A DNA stretch of 64,000 bases. Source: Eutreptiella sp. 'Long Island Sound 2002' (lineage: Eukaryota; Euglenozoa; Euglenophyceae; Eutreptiales; Eutreptiaceae). Below, piece by piece: positions 44,945 to 59,001 of this stretch; position 1 is the first letter of the stretch; every line of letters starts with the position of its first letter. The translations under genes and the position numbers were made by a program. Under the pieces are notes generated by a model. The model did not search any database and was not told where the DNA came from. It worked only from the letters and a program-made list of their open reading frames with translations. The stretch covers positions 61,661,919-61,725,918 of the forward strand of contig OZ038385.1 in NCBI GenBank assembly GCA_964036045.1. Reading direction: 5' to 3'.

Positions 44945-47900
44945 AATTAGGGGCTGAGAACGTAGGGGAGAGTGGACAACATCGAAGACAGACACAAGAG
45001 CATAAGAAATTGAAATGGTCGCCGATCTTCACTGCGAGAGGTTGGAAACTTGTTGGAGGTGGTCGGAGTCCACTGAAGTCCAAAGCAGCCCCCAGGCTTA
45101 GTTCTCGGGTCACCAAATGGCTAACTGACTGTCCTAGTGCTATTCCAAAACAGCTGCTCCGTCACTTTCTCCTCTTCCTATCATTGACGGGGAGGAAATG
45201 ACACATTTAGTAAAGAAAAATGGCTAAGAGAACCGTGCACAAAGGTTCGTCTCTCTGAATTCCAGGAGCAGAGTCCCCAACAGGGGTCACTTCACATCTG
45301 GTTGTCGTTATTGTGCCATGTGCGCAGCACATATTGGTTGCCCAAGCAACTGGTACGCGCTGTCCAAGCGATACGTATGCGTTGCACAAGCAATTGTACG
45401 TCTCGCCCACATGGCTTAGGGACCCACCAACCCACTCCCACCCACCCCCTGGGGGGGGGGGGGGGTCATATACCTTTGCTTGGCCCACACTGGTTGTAGC
45501 TCGGAGGAAGGTGGTCACTCTTCGGGACACTTGGTGGTCCCGTATACCCCACAATGAATGAAAAAACAGTGGATTATGACATGCCCTGAAATTGCACCCA
45601 TCAGGAATTCAACCAAGGACCTTAACCATTCAACTACCTTCCTTAGCTGGCAACACTTGTGCAATAGGCGCCTCCTTGGGTGAACGCTATGTTAAAGTTT
45701 TCAATGCCCCGAACGCTCACAAACCCAGCACCCAAGAAAATCCCACCCCCATGCCTCCCAAAAACCACTGAAAAGGGCCTTTGAGCGCCCCCCCCCCCCC
45801 CCCCTCGCCCCTGTCGTAGGGTGTCCGACACAGTAATCAATAGCCTGACTGGGACTCCAAAATGTCCCGATTGCGGACCCATATCATTGTGTTGCGCTGT
45901 CCATCAGTGCCTCTGAGGGTGCCGGGAGAGGAGGGTGCAATGTAGTGACCCCTTGGGGCCCACGTGCGGGCGATCTATCAGACTGAACGGCTAGGTGAAG
46001 AGAGGATTAAGTAGGCATCGGTCAAACCCCGGGGGAAACCAGGTGCTCGCCCGTCAGGGGGACGGTTGCCTGTGAAGGGGACCTTACACCTGTGGCAACC
46101 TATGGCAGAGAGCGCATGCCCCCACCGACGAGTGGCTGCCAGACCCAAAAGGGTGAGGCAAAGCAAGGCCCCCGCATGTGGGCCAACAAGAAATCAAGGT
46201 ACGTCAAGTTGACCAAAAACCGATGAAAGAGGTCTGACTGGGGCCCCAACACGTCCACATTGCGGACCCATATCATTGTGTGTCGCTGTCCATCAGTGTG
46301 TGTCGTCTGGTGACAGCCACTGATCCAGTGCAAACCCGGCCAAAATCAAGTTCAAGAAGAGTGGGTGACTAGTGATCTCTCTCTCAGTTGCTTGCGTCGA
46401 CCACGCCTCAGGGTAGGGTTTTCAGGTGGAAAGCTCTGCTCTTTGGCGTGTCAAATGCCGCAGTGTTATTCCACAAGGTGATGAAGAAAATTGTGAATCT
46501 ATTGTGACAACGGCCACAGGACTTTCGCTGCGGCATGCTCCATTGCTGCGCAATGCAGCACAATACGGCACGAGGGGCACAGGGAGATCAAGGTTGGTGT
46601 CCGCCCCCGGGGACGACCCGTGATGCAACCGGGCCTGTGCCTGCTCGCCCCAGCAGTGAGGAGGCAGGCGTTGGGGGGCATGTGAGCATGGCCAGCAAAG
46701 CCCAGCCCAATGGGGTTGCTTGGGATTTTTGCACTTTGGGTCATGTTTTTCTTCGGTAGAAATGACAAAGTGTGAGATGCTGATGATATGTACTTGACGT
46801 CCCCAGAATGCACCCCTAAAAAACTTCAAATGCACCAACAAAGAAGGCCTTTGACCCACCCACCCGTCCCCCCCCCCCCCCACAGGCCCCACCCGTTCTC
46901 CCCATTCGCAACTTCATTTCCAGCCTTCTGTTGGCACCAATGGGTCCCAAAATTGCCCCCAAAAATGGACCCCAAAAAACTTCCGCAGGCAGCAACAAAA
47001 CCTCCCTTTGTACCCAGAATATCTCCTTGCTTGCCCATGCTTGCCTGCTACACTTCTGAACCCCCCCTCCACCTCCACCCTTTTCTCTCATTGTGACAAT
47101 CCAATTTCAATCTTCTGTTTGTTTTCAAGCATACCCCCCCACACACACGCAGAAAACACAATCACTGCTCAAACTGCAAGGTTCCTCGAAGGACAGCTGC
47201 AATTTACCTTTTCTCTCTGTATATAAAATATTGGCAACATTTCCATGAAATTTGTACCGATTTTCCAGTTTCCCAAGCCTCCACTCCACTCCCTTTGCTC
47301 CTTGCTCTATCTCCTGTCATTGGAATCCCAGCACCTCAAAACCTCATCAGGCCCATATAATATTTACTGGCATTGAAATGCGAACCATAGTTGACCAACG
47401 TAAATGGGCACTTCAATCGGATACATACATGGCCCTGGCCATTCAAAAACATCTGCTGCAACCGCGTGTTTCTACACTTCTGTTAGACCTAGCCTGGCGG
47501 GGAAGGGTCTGAAATGCAGGAAAAAAAATGTCCCAAACCAGTTTTCAATCTTTCTTCTAATGGTCCACTCAGAGCACTCTGGTGTCAATCATGCAATTTT
47601 CCATCCTACTATCACCACCCCCATGCAACAAAATTGGCACAAAATTGCAAATCCACATTACTCATGCACCCTCGTGCATGAAAACACCTTCCTTCACAAC
47701 GTTTCTTGAGAATTCTAAAACCACTTGATTTTGCTCATCCATCTTTTTGCACCTTGCACAATCTTCCTTCCTTCCTTCCTTCCTTGAGAAACGTAAAACC
47801 ACTTGATGTGCCAGTCAACCTTTTGTCACGTTGAATGCAGACTGCAACACTCACTTTGTGCAGTCCTGCCCTCAGGAAACAGCGTCTGTGAAGATGAATT

Positions 47901-49368
47901 TCCCAGTACCAAACAGAGTTTTTTCAAAAAAAAACCCTCCAGAAATAGCAGCCTTCACCTGGGGACGGCAGGCCCACAGCAACTCCCTTGGCACGCACTG
48001 AAGCAACTTGCACCATATTCCATCTCCTCCATTCGATACTGTTCACAAATGTTGGTCCAAAATCCAAACCTGCAGGTCTTACAGCTGAACGCCAAACCAC
48101 AGGAAAACATGCAAAGTGCAAAGTTCCAAAGATGTGCTGTGATGTTGTTCTGGTTGCCTTACAGAAGCGCACTGGGATATGACAGGACATCTTCGTCCTC
48201 GTTATATAAACCCTCAGAGCGTAGCATACATGGCTTTGGCGAACTTTCCGTGCTGGCAACAGTGCGCACACACTTGGGAAAACAGCAGAACACATACAGA
48301 AGCAAGAGCTGCCACTGGCACGCAGCACAGAACACATGAACAAAAGAATGCGTGCGTCTTGTGATGGCACAAATGAAGACAAACGAACAATGGTGTGGTG
48401 TGGTATGGTGCAGCATTGTGCCACAGAGTTTTTTGCATTCTCATACTTGCCCTCCGCCTCCCAGCTCGAGGTCTTACAGCTGAACCAGACCAGTGGACAA
48501 TATCCCGTGACCTAAGTGCAGCATGCCTTTTTGGAGAAGACAAGAGCTGCTTGATCGCAAACTTACAATCAAAGGCAATCAAACATTGGCAGCAGAGAAC
48601 GCAAACAGAGACAAATGCATGAGCACCCAAAAACAGTGAAGCTTGAGAATGCAGTGGCGTGGGTGGCGCCGCGGCAAGTGACGTACTTTGTTAAGAACAG
48701 CACCATCATGCAGCATGGGGTGTGGAAGATCCAGAGTCGCCTTTGGGCTTGAACATGAACACAACGAATGCAGAGAACAGTGAAGAAGAACAGAATTCAG
48801 GCACATTGGAACCAAAATGCACCACAGCAAACTCGCCCGAGGGCCGTTAGGGATCATCACACCAGCGAGTGCTTGGTTTGCCATCATTTCGTGCAATCTA
48901 TGATGTTCATCAATGAGCGCTGTACGTCTGAAAGGTAAAAGTGGTGGTGTTCCACGAATGCTGCAATAGCAGAGAGAGCACTGGTATCTCACGAGGGCTG
49001 ATGGTGAGCTTTTCGCAACACGGGCAGCTCTGTTTTGACTTTGAGACAGACAAGATTCAAAAAACTGGGCAGTGAATCCGTGGAATGGTCAGGAAAACCA
49101 GCCGGACTAGACAAAGCGTCAGGAAATAGCTGTAGACAAAAGGGGTATTTCATGGAGAAATGTGCTTTGTTTTTGTGAGCCATTGGGGATTCCTTTCCAA
49201 CACTGCACCTTCTGGTGACAGATGCGTGGGCAAACCAACTCAGCCCTTTCGAACACAGCAATTTGCATGTCTCAATGCACACTCCCTGTCAAAGAAAAAA
49301 GTCACAAACCGAAAACCTCGCTAGATGACTGAGGAAGAGGCAATCGCGTGAACATGAACATCACAAGC
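44945..49368. other. Spacer 2, between PiT copies 2 and 3 (short type)
   Basis: No intact gene. It lacks the ~880-bp block present in spacers 1 and 3: the sequence jumps from the 'gaaatcaaggtacgtcaagttgacc' phrase near 46190-46215 to 'ccccaacacgtccacattgcgg' near 46244. It contains the RT fossil at 46348-46507 and a TTCC tract near 47763. Confidence 0.5.
46348..46507 (+). pseudogene. Ty3/gypsy RT fossil, spacer 2
   Basis: The same fragment as in spacer 1, ending at the same TGA. Here the core reads WKALLFGVSNAAV, with Phe in the LFGV motif as in active elements, where spacer 1 has Ser. Confidence 0.75.
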
Positions 49369-52300
49369 CTATGCATGGCCCATGGCCAACCAAGAGGCAA
49401 GGGTTGCGTTGTGCTCGGTCATGTTATGATATTGAGGAAGGTAGACCATAGAAGGACTCCACAACATAGCTCCCACAAGCGCAGCAGAAAATGCACCAGC
49501 AACCACGAGAGTCAAAGCCCAGCCAGCAAAAACTTTGCCAAACAGCCACCAATTCACACCACCAACCTTGCCATCAACTAAACCACAGCCGATGGTCGCT
49601 CCCACCTGCACTTGAGTGGTGGAAACAGGGGCACCAAGGATGCTGCTGGTGATCACAGTAAGAGATGATGCAAGCTCAATGCAGAAGCCGCGAGAGGGCG
49701 TGATTCTGACCATCTGGATACCTGCGTAGTGGAATAACAAAGAATGAAAAGAGCGGAGCACAGAGCCAGCCCACATGTTTCAGCATTTCCCACTTGCAAA
49801 TCCAACAGTTATGTAGCTTTTTTGATGCCTCCCTGCTTCGGAAGCCTAACAGAGTTTTCTTCGCTCTTGCGACAACGCGAGACAGCAGGGGTGATTGCGC
49901 CAACCTGGCCCAAGAGTCAGAGGGTTCTGTCAGCAGTCCCCAGAAAAAGCAATCGTTTCAGCCAACAAATACCGGCCTGAAAGCAGTCCTCAGCAGACAG
50001 TATGTGGGCCGATCCTGTGTACCCAGAGATTGAACCCAGGATCCAGGGGGGATAGTGTTGTCTCCCAAAATCATCACTTTGTGAGGAGTGAATTAAACAT
50101 CCAATGTCATACACTGGGGTATTCTGGGGTAGTTCACCCCCAATAAATGGGGGTGCAATGGGACTCACCCCTGCCCATGATCTAACAACCTCTCTACAGT
50201 CACAACAAACGAGCTCCGAAAAAGGTTGGAAGACTAGCACATCAAATTATCCTGTTTACCATTCTAAATTCTTGCGGAGATGCCTGAGAATGTGGCCCCA
50301 TGCCATGGGTGTGGAACAAAAAAGAGTAGTTCAAACAAAGCAGACAAACCGATTGTCTCGATGATCTTGTAGCCCCACGTGGCAACACCGACACCAATGC
50401 ATACTCCTCCCAGAGCCAGAATCCACAGCGGCACGTCAGATTTTCCAGCTTTCGATCCGTTGCACCCGGGAATATCATTCTCATTGTACACCATGACGGT
50501 GGCGGCCAAAGTACTAACAGCATTTGCAACGTCATTAGCACCGTGGGCGAAAGAGTCAAAGCATGCAGTGATGACTTGGATCCAGTTGAAAGTGTACTCG
50601 GTCTTGACATCAAACACTTCAGCAGCCTCATGAATTGCCTTGGAGGAAACAATGAAAGCACCCACTGCGCACAGAACCTCGTCCCACCCCAATCTCGTCC
50701 ATAAAAGAGTCAAATATTTTTCAACAATGAGAGAGACGGGAGTCGGCAGGCTACAAAGTGAAAACACATTGCTCCTGCACATGCCGTACAGAGAGACCAT
50801 GCAGACCCCTGGAGGTGGCCAGGTCCCCAAAAATGTAGCAATCTTTGCATTTCCTCGTTGCACACGATCGGAGGTGGTAAAAAAAACACGTCAATCCTGC
50901 TCAGTTTGCACAGCATGGCCTCACTGAATTTTTCCACAGATTGGGGGGTTTTCGGCAGGGAACAATGTGGGCAGTATTTCGGCACAGTGGTTGTGACGGT
51001 TTCAGCAGCAGTCTGGAAATGACATCTTCCAACAGTATTTTGAGAAACTTTTTTGGCCCGAAAATGGCCGCTTTTTCAGGAACCCACCTGGGCCAATACA
51101 GGTCAAAAACAGCTAAAACTGGTGCATGGACCACCTCAAGTAGTACGGACCCAGGACCCCTGCCAAAATTATCCACGCCCCTGATGTATGTCTGGCTGTG
51201 GTGTTTGGAGAAATCCCTCCACGTAAAGTCTTTCCGGTTGCAGCTGCTTAGTGGATTTCTCAGGCATCAAAGGGGGTTCCCAGGACTGCCAGCACCTGGT
51301 AGCACGTCCACGAATTGCAAACAGAGAGGGGAGGTTGGCTGGCTGATGAAATACATAGATACCTTGCCCTTAGCACCAAAAAATCCACCTCGATCCAAGG
51401 CATCGCCGTGCAAATCTCTGTCATAAATGTGCTTCTTTTCGTGCTGGGCCTCCTCTCCGTTATCTAGAACCTTTTCATCATCCTTGCTGTGAACAGGGAT
51501 GGAAGTAGTACCGGCTGCCTGCTCTTCTTCCTGCAGAACAAACGTGTCAGATGCTTCGTTGCTTCATTGAGTGAGGAAATCAGGCAGTCCATAAGGGCGG
51601 CGCTCACACTGCCCAGTGCACAGTTGTGGATACCTCCTCAGCTGCGACCTGTCTGTCGATGCGCTTGCGCATGAAGGGAACGATGATACAACCCACAGGG
51701 ACAGCGATCACCAGAGCAATACCCAGGCAGACCCAGAGGCCAACATAAGCCGGCAGCACGTTGGCCAGCGCTTTTTTGATGCCAGCAGCACCTACGAAGG
51801 TGGCCAGCGGTGGATTCACCGTCAGTGATCACGGAAAGAGAGTAATCACTTGACAGAAATATGTATCGGTCGTGGATGCACCCAGGCCCTGTCCCAATGT
51901 ACATTTGCTTTGTCCGTTTCAGCTAAACGTCTTCTTGTGCATTTGTAGACACAGAATTAGACAAGCGGAATGAGAAATGCATACCCTTGTAAGCCATGAA
52001 GAAAAGGTTAATCCAAAGGGTGAAGCACAGCAGAATGGGGTAGAACTTCAATGCTCGCTCATAGGAGTTTTCGTGTCGCAGGATGAAAAATCTCACCTGT
52101 AGACATACGACGTTGGAGTGGACGCGGTCAAACTAGAGCTGTGTGTGGGCATGTGTGCTAGAGGAGGAAAATACCAGGAAGAAGATAATGGCTGCAGCAA
52201 CGCACGAAGACAGAGGGGCCGTTACCCAGGAGAGGACCACCATTCCCACCTTGTCCCACAGCACAACACTTGGACCATAGGCACCCAGACCGAAACCAAT

Positions 52301-52825
52301 GATGGCACCGATGACACTGTGCGTTGTGGAGACGGGGAAGCGCAGGTAGGTTGCGACGGCCAGCCAGAGACCTGTACGTGAAAAGGGGTTGGTTGCAAAA
52401 TCCCACGTTCACGTTCCGGACAGCACCTTGCAAGCACATTGTACGGTCTGTGGCAGACCTGTGGCGACGTCGGCGCAGAACATTCCAAGCATCAGGAACT
52501 CTGGGTTCTTCTCAAACGCACAAGGTTCTACAATCTTCTTACGTACAGTGTCTGTGACATTCGAACCCAAGACAAATGCACCAAGGAACTCGAAAATACT
52601 GGCCACAATGACAGCCTGCCACAGTGTGAGCGACTTGGAACCCACAGAGGTCCCAAAGCAGTTGGCCACGTCATTGGCACCAATACCCCAGGCAGTAATC
52701 GCAGTCATGATAGTCTCACATATGACAATCCAGAAGAAATCTCGTGGCTCAACGCCGCTGTGAGCATACGCCACAGTGGCCAGAGCGGCCACACCAAAGA
52801 AGCTCAAAAGGGTTTGACTCTTCAT
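49369..52825 (-). CDS. PiT-family inorganic phosphate transporter, copy 3 (7 exons, 547 aa)
   Basis: Exons: 52825-52459, 52371-52175, 52096-51985, 51791-51634, 51530-51363, 50638-50350, 49721-49369. Intact by eye. A one-base loss near 51541 lies in intron 4, just before the acceptor of exon 5, and leaves the coding frame unchanged. Intron 1 has the in-frame TGA also seen in copy 2. Both GANDVAN repeats and both PVSTT blocks are present. It is nearly identical to copies 1 and 2, which points to recent duplication or ongoing homogenisation. Confidence 0.92.
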
Positions 52826-55800
52826 GATTAGGGGCTGAGAACGTAGGGGAGAGTGGACAACATCGAAGACAGACACAAGAGCATAAGAAATTGAAATGGT
52901 CGCCGATCTTCACTGCGAGGGGTTGGAAACTTGTTGGAGGTGGTCGGAGTCCACTGAAGTCCAAAGCAGCCCCCAGCCTTAGTTCTCGAGTCACCAAATG
53001 GCTAACTGACTGTCCTAGTGCTATTCCAAAACAGCTGCTCCGTCACTTTCTCCTCTTCCTATCATTGACGGGGAGGAAATGACACATTTAGTAAAGAAAA
53101 ATGGCTAAGAGAACCGTGCACAAAGGTTCGTCTCTCTGAATTCCAGGAGCAGAGTCCCCAACAGGGGTCACTTCACATCTGGTTGTCGTTATTGTGCCAT
53201 GTGCGCAGCACATATTGGTTGCCCAAGCAACTGGTACGCGCTGTCCAAGCGATACGTATGCGTTGCACAAGCAATTGTACGTCTCGCCCACATGGCTTAG
53301 GGACCCACCAACCCACTCCCACCCACCCCCTGGGGGGGGGGGGGGGTCATATACCTTTGCTTGGCCCACACTGGTTGTAGCTCGGAGGAAGGTGGTCACT
53401 CTTCGGGACACTTGGTGGTCCCGTATACCCCACAATGAATGAAAAAACAGTGGATTATGACATGCCCTGAAATTGCACCCATCAGGAATTCAACCAAGGA
53501 CCTTAACCATTCAACTACCTTCCTTAGCTGGCAACACTTGTGCAATAGGCGCCACCTTGGGTGAACGCTATGTTAAAGTTTTCAATGCCCCATGCCTCCC
53601 AAAAACGACTGAAAAGGGCCTTTGAGCGCCCCCCCCCCCCCTCGCCCCTGTCGTAGGGTGTCCGACACAGTAATCAATAGCCTGACTGGGACTCCAACAC
53701 GTCGCCATTGCGGACCCATATCATTGTGTGTCGCTGTCCATCAGTGCCTCTGAGGGTGCCGGGAGAGGAGGGTCTAATGCCGTGACGCCCGTGAAGGGGG
53801 ATGTGGTTGTGGGTGCCGAGCCTAGACTGGGGGCTTGCGAGTGGACGATACCCAAATCCAGCTTCAAAAGCCGACCGGGTTATCTACCCGTGACGGTGGG
53901 GAGCGAGTGCTGCGCAGGTGGGACTAGCCACCGCACCGACGCAGGGGCCCACGTGCAGGCGATCTATCAGACTGAACGGCTAGGTGAAGAGAGGACTAAC
54001 TAGGCGTCGGTCAAACCCCGGGGGAAACCAGGTGCTCGCCCGTCAAGGGGACGGTTGCCTGTGAAGGGGACCTTACACCTGTGGCAACGTATGGCAGAGA
54101 ACGCATGCCCCCACCGACGAGTGGCTGCCAGACCCAAAAGGGTGAGGCAAAGCAAGGCCCCCGCATGTGGGCCAACAAGAAATCAAGGTAAGTCAAGTTG
54201 ACCACTGCAGACCAAAAACCATTGAACGAGGAATGTTGTACCATACTCGTAGGTTAACAAACGGTATCCCATAGAGTACAAAAAACCCCTCTCATGGAAA
54301 ACTACCCTCCTCTGAGGGGGGCCCTCTAATAAACAAAAAGCTCCCAGTCGATGTTATGTGGTCTTGATGTTTCTAAAACACCCACTTGAATGCAATGCAG
54401 CATGATGTGCACACAATCTTTCCCTATAGACAGCGAAATAGTACAAAAAAACCCACAACCTGCAGAATTTCAAATGACATTGTTTCTTTCAAATTGGTGT
54501 TGTATGCCTTCTTAATTTTCGAGACAGCACAAACCAAATCCATTGACAATAGAAGATTGCTAAACCTTCCTTGCCCCTCTTGTTGCTTGCCCATCACTAC
54601 GTGCTCCATGTGCCCAAAACCCCCCTCTGAGTCACGAGCCATGGAGAAAAGGAAGGAAAATAGTGAACACACCTTTTGTCCACAGCCCCCTCCCCTGACT
54701 TCAATGTGGACAAGAAACTCCGCTTTAGTGGACAACAACAACCTCTCCTGTTTGGTGCAAAAGCAACCCTTTTTCGTCCGATTTGGAGGAAAAAACCCTT
54801 GGGAGCTGTGCTGTCCCCTACCACCCCTGTGCCTTTGGAATATAATGTAAAACAACCTCCCGTTGGACATCCCCCCACCTCCTCCTTTGCAATAGGCGCC
54901 TCCTTGGGTGAACACTATGTTAAAATTTTCAATGCCCCTAACGCTCACAAACCCAGCACCCAAGAAAATCCCACCCTCATGCCTCCCAAAAACCACTGAA
55001 AAAGGCCTTTGGACCCCCCCATCCCCCTCGGGGTAGGGTTCCCGACACACTAATCAATAGCCTGACTGGGACCCCAACACGTCCACATTGCGGACCCATA
55101 TCATTGTGTGTCGCTGTCCATCAGTGTGTGTCGTCTGGTGACAGCCACTGATCCAGTGCAAACCCGGCCAAAATCAAGTTCAAGAAGAGTGGGTGACTAG
55201 TGATCTCTCTCTCAGTTGCTTGCGTCGACCACGCCTCAGGGTAGGGTTTTCAGGTGGAAAGCTCTGCTCTTTGGCGTGTCAAATGCCGCAGTGTTATTCC
55301 ACAAGGTGATGAAGAAAATTGTGAATCTATTGTGACAACGGCCACAGGACTTTCGCTGCGGCATGCTCCATTGCTGCGCAATGCAGCACAATACGGCACG
55401 AGGGGCACAGGGAGATCAAGGTTGGTGTCCGCCCCCGGGGACGACCCGTGATGCAACCGGGCCTGTGCCTGCTCACCCCAGCAGTGAGGAGGCAGGCGTT
55501 GGGGGGCATGTGAGCATGGCCAGCAAAGCCCAGCCCAATGGGGTTGCTTGGGATTTTTGCGCTTTGGGTCATGTTTTTCTTCGGTAGAAATGACAAAGTG
55601 TGAGATGCTGATGATATGTACTTGACGTCCCCAGAATGCACCCCTAAAAAACTTCAAATGCACCAACAAAAAAGGCCTTTGGCCCAACCACCCGCCCCCC
55701 CCCGCCCCACCAGGCCCCATCCGTTCTCCCCATTCGCAACTCCATTTCCAGCCTTCTGTTGGCACCAATGGGTCCCAAAATTGCCCCCAAAAATGGACCC

Positions 55801-58800
55801 CAAAAAACTTCCGCAGGCAGCAACAAAACCTCCCTTTGTACCCAGAATATCTCCTTGCTTGCCCATGCTTGCCTGCTACACTTCTGCAACCCCCTCCCCA
55901 ACTCCACCCTTTTCTCTCATTGTGACAATCCAATTTCAATCTTCTTTTTGTCTTCAAGCATACCCCCCTCACGCACACAGAAAACACAATCACTGCTCAA
56001 ACTGCGAGGTTCCTCGAGGGACAGGTTTGATATTTGGCCACTCGACTGAAAAGAGAAGAAAATTGGAAATAGCTGCACCTTGCACCCGTCATTGCAGAGT
56101 GTGTGGACATGTGAGTTACGGTGTTTTGATGTAATTGCTTTCTGATTGATTGGCTTGTTTGATGCTCTGTGGACTTGAGATGATGGCAAAGTGATCATGG
56201 TAACTGTGATGCGTTCAAGGGGGAATCGAAGGAGAAAAGGTGGTAAAGACAGACAAACAGGACATGCACAGATACAACCACCCTGCAAAGTAGAGGATCT
56301 AGCACCGGAGCCCAACACAAGAGAACTCAGCTTGTTAAAATGTCACACCAATATCAAGCTTCTTCTCCTAGCAAACAGGACAAAAGAACACAAAGATGAG
56401 AACCCCCCTAATGTGTGATTAAAAACCCTCGAAATGTACCCTAAAAAACTGCAAATTATACCGAAAAAAATCCCAAATTGTACCAAAAAAAACCCTGTAA
56501 TGTACCAAAAAAAACCCCCAGGGGTTTTCGTTAAGACATTTTTGCAGGTTTTTGGTACCTTTTAAGCTAGGGAGGGTTTGCTGCATTTTGCGACTTTTCG
56601 GGGAGGTTGGAAATAGGGGTGGGGGGTTGGTATTCAACATGTTGCATTACACATGTTTTACAGCTACAGCATTCGGGGAGGCAATAAAGAAAACAACAAG
56701 ATTAATTTGACCAGGCAATGAAAAAAGAAACAGAGAACAATGCACTGCATACAAAACAAAAAATGGTCAACTCAAAATAATTTTCTTGCACTTTGGTGTT
56801 GTCTGAATTCGCTTTAGGACATTCTTTGAGCTTCCCAGGAACCCATGCGCGAATCTTTGGGTATTGTCGACATTTCCATGAAATTTGTACCGATTTTCCA
56901 GTTTCCCAAGCCTCCACTCCACTCCCTTTGCTCCTTGCTCTATCTCCTGTCATTGGAATCCCAGCACCTCAAAACCTCATCAGGCCCATATAGTATTTAC
57001 TGACATCGAAATGCGAACCATAGTTGACCAACGTAAATGGGCACTTCAATCGGATACATACATGGCCCTGGCCATTCAAAAACATCTGATGCAACCGCGT
57101 GTTTCTACACTTCTGTTAGACCTAGCCTGGCGGGGAAGGGTCTGAAATGCAGGAAAAAAAATGTCCCAAACCATTTTTCAATCTTTCTTCTAATGGTCCA
57201 CTCAGAGCACTCTGGTGTCAATCATGCAATTTTCCATCCTACTATCACCACCCCCGTGCAACAAAATTGGCACAAAATTGCAAATCCACATTACTCATGC
57301 ACCCTCGTGCATGAAAACACCTTCCTTCACAACCTTTCTTGAGAATTCTAAAACCACTTGATTTTGCTCATCCATCTTTTTGCACCTTGCACAATCTTCC
57401 TTCCTTCCTTCCTTCCTTGAGAAATGTAAAACCACTTGATGTGCCAGTCAACCTTTTGTCACGTTGAATGCAGACTGCAACACTCACTTTGTGCAGTCCT
57501 GCCCTCAGGAAACAGCGTCTGTGAAGATGAATTTCCCAGCTCCAAACAGATTTTTTTCAAAAAAAAAACCCTCCAGAAATAGCAGCCTTCACCTGGGGAC
57601 GGCAGGCCCACAGCAACTCCCTTGGCACGCACTGAAGCAACTTGCACCATATTCCATCTCCTCCATTCGATACTGTTCACAAATGTTGGTCCAAAATCCA
57701 AACCTGCAGGTCTTACAGCTGAACGCCAAACCACAGGAAAACATGCAAAGTGCAAAGTTCCAAAGATGTGCTGTGATGTTGTTCTGGTTGCCTTACAGAA
57801 GCGCACTGGGATATGACAGGACATCTTCGTCCTCGTTATATAAACCCTCAGAGCGTAGCATACATGGCTTTGGCGAACTTTCCGTGCTGGCAACAGTGTG
57901 CACACACTTGGGAAAACAGCACAACACATACAGAAGCAAGAGCTGCCACTGGCACGCAGCACAGAACACATGAACAAAAGAATGCGTGCGTCTTGTGATG
58001 GCACAAATGAAGACAAACGAACAATGGTGTGGTGTGGTATGGTGCAGCATTGTGCCACAGAGTTTTTTGCATTCTCATACTTGCCCTCCGCCTCCCAGCT
58101 CGAGGTCTTACAGCTGAACCAGACCAGTGGACAATATCCCGTGACCTAAGTGCAGCATGCCTTTTTGGAGAAGACAAGAGCTGCTTGATCGCAAACTTAC
58201 AATCAAAGGCAATCAAACATTGGCAGCAGAGAACGCAAACAGAGACAAATGCATGAGCACCCAAAAACAGTGAAGCTTGAGAATGCAGTGGCGTGGGTGG
58301 CGCCGCGGCAAGTGACGTACTTTGTTAAGAACAGCACCATCATGCAGCATGGGGTGTGGAAGATCCAGAGTCGCCTTTGGGCTTGAACATGAACACAACG
58401 AATGCAGAGAACAGTGAAGAAGAACAGAATTCAGGCACATTGGAACCAAAATGCACCACAGCAAACTCGCCCGAGGGCCGTTAGGGTCATCACACCAGCG
58501 AGTGCTTGGTTTGCCATCATTTCGTGCAATCTATGATGTTCATCAATGAGCGCTGTACGTCTGAAAGGTAAAAGTGGTGGTGTTCCACGAATGCTGCAAT
58601 AGCAGAGAGAGCACTGGTATCTCACGAGGGCTGATGGTGAGCTTTTCGCAACACGGGCAGCTCTGTTTTGACTTTGAGACAGACAAGATTCAAAAAACTG
58701 GGCAGTGAATCCGTGGAATGGTCAGGAAAACCAGCCGGACTAGACAAAGCGTCAGGAAATAGCTGTAGACAAAAGGGGTATTTCATGGAGAAATGTGCTT

Positions 58801-59001
58801 TGTTTTTGTGAGCCATTGGGGATTCCTTTCCAACACCGCACCTTCTGGTGACAGATGCGTGGGCAAACCAACTCAGCCCTTTCGAACACAGCAATTTGCA
58901 TGTCTCAATGCACACTCCCTGTCAAAGAAAAAAGTCACAAACCGAAAACCTCGCTAGATGACTGAGGAAGAGGCAATCGCGTGAACATGAACATCACAAG
59001 C
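52826..59001. other. Spacer 3, between PiT copies 3 and 4 (long type)
   Basis: No intact gene. This is the longest spacer, holding both the ~880-bp block and the ~740-bp block (about 56024-56765) otherwise seen only left of copy 1. It also carries the direct repeats (about 53546-53744 and 54887-55124), the RT fossil at 55176-55335 and a TTCC tract near 57400. Confidence 0.5.
55176..55335 (+). pseudogene. Ty3/gypsy RT fossil, spacer 3
   Basis: Same length and same terminal TGA as the spacer 2 copy, and essentially the same sequence. Confidence 0.75.
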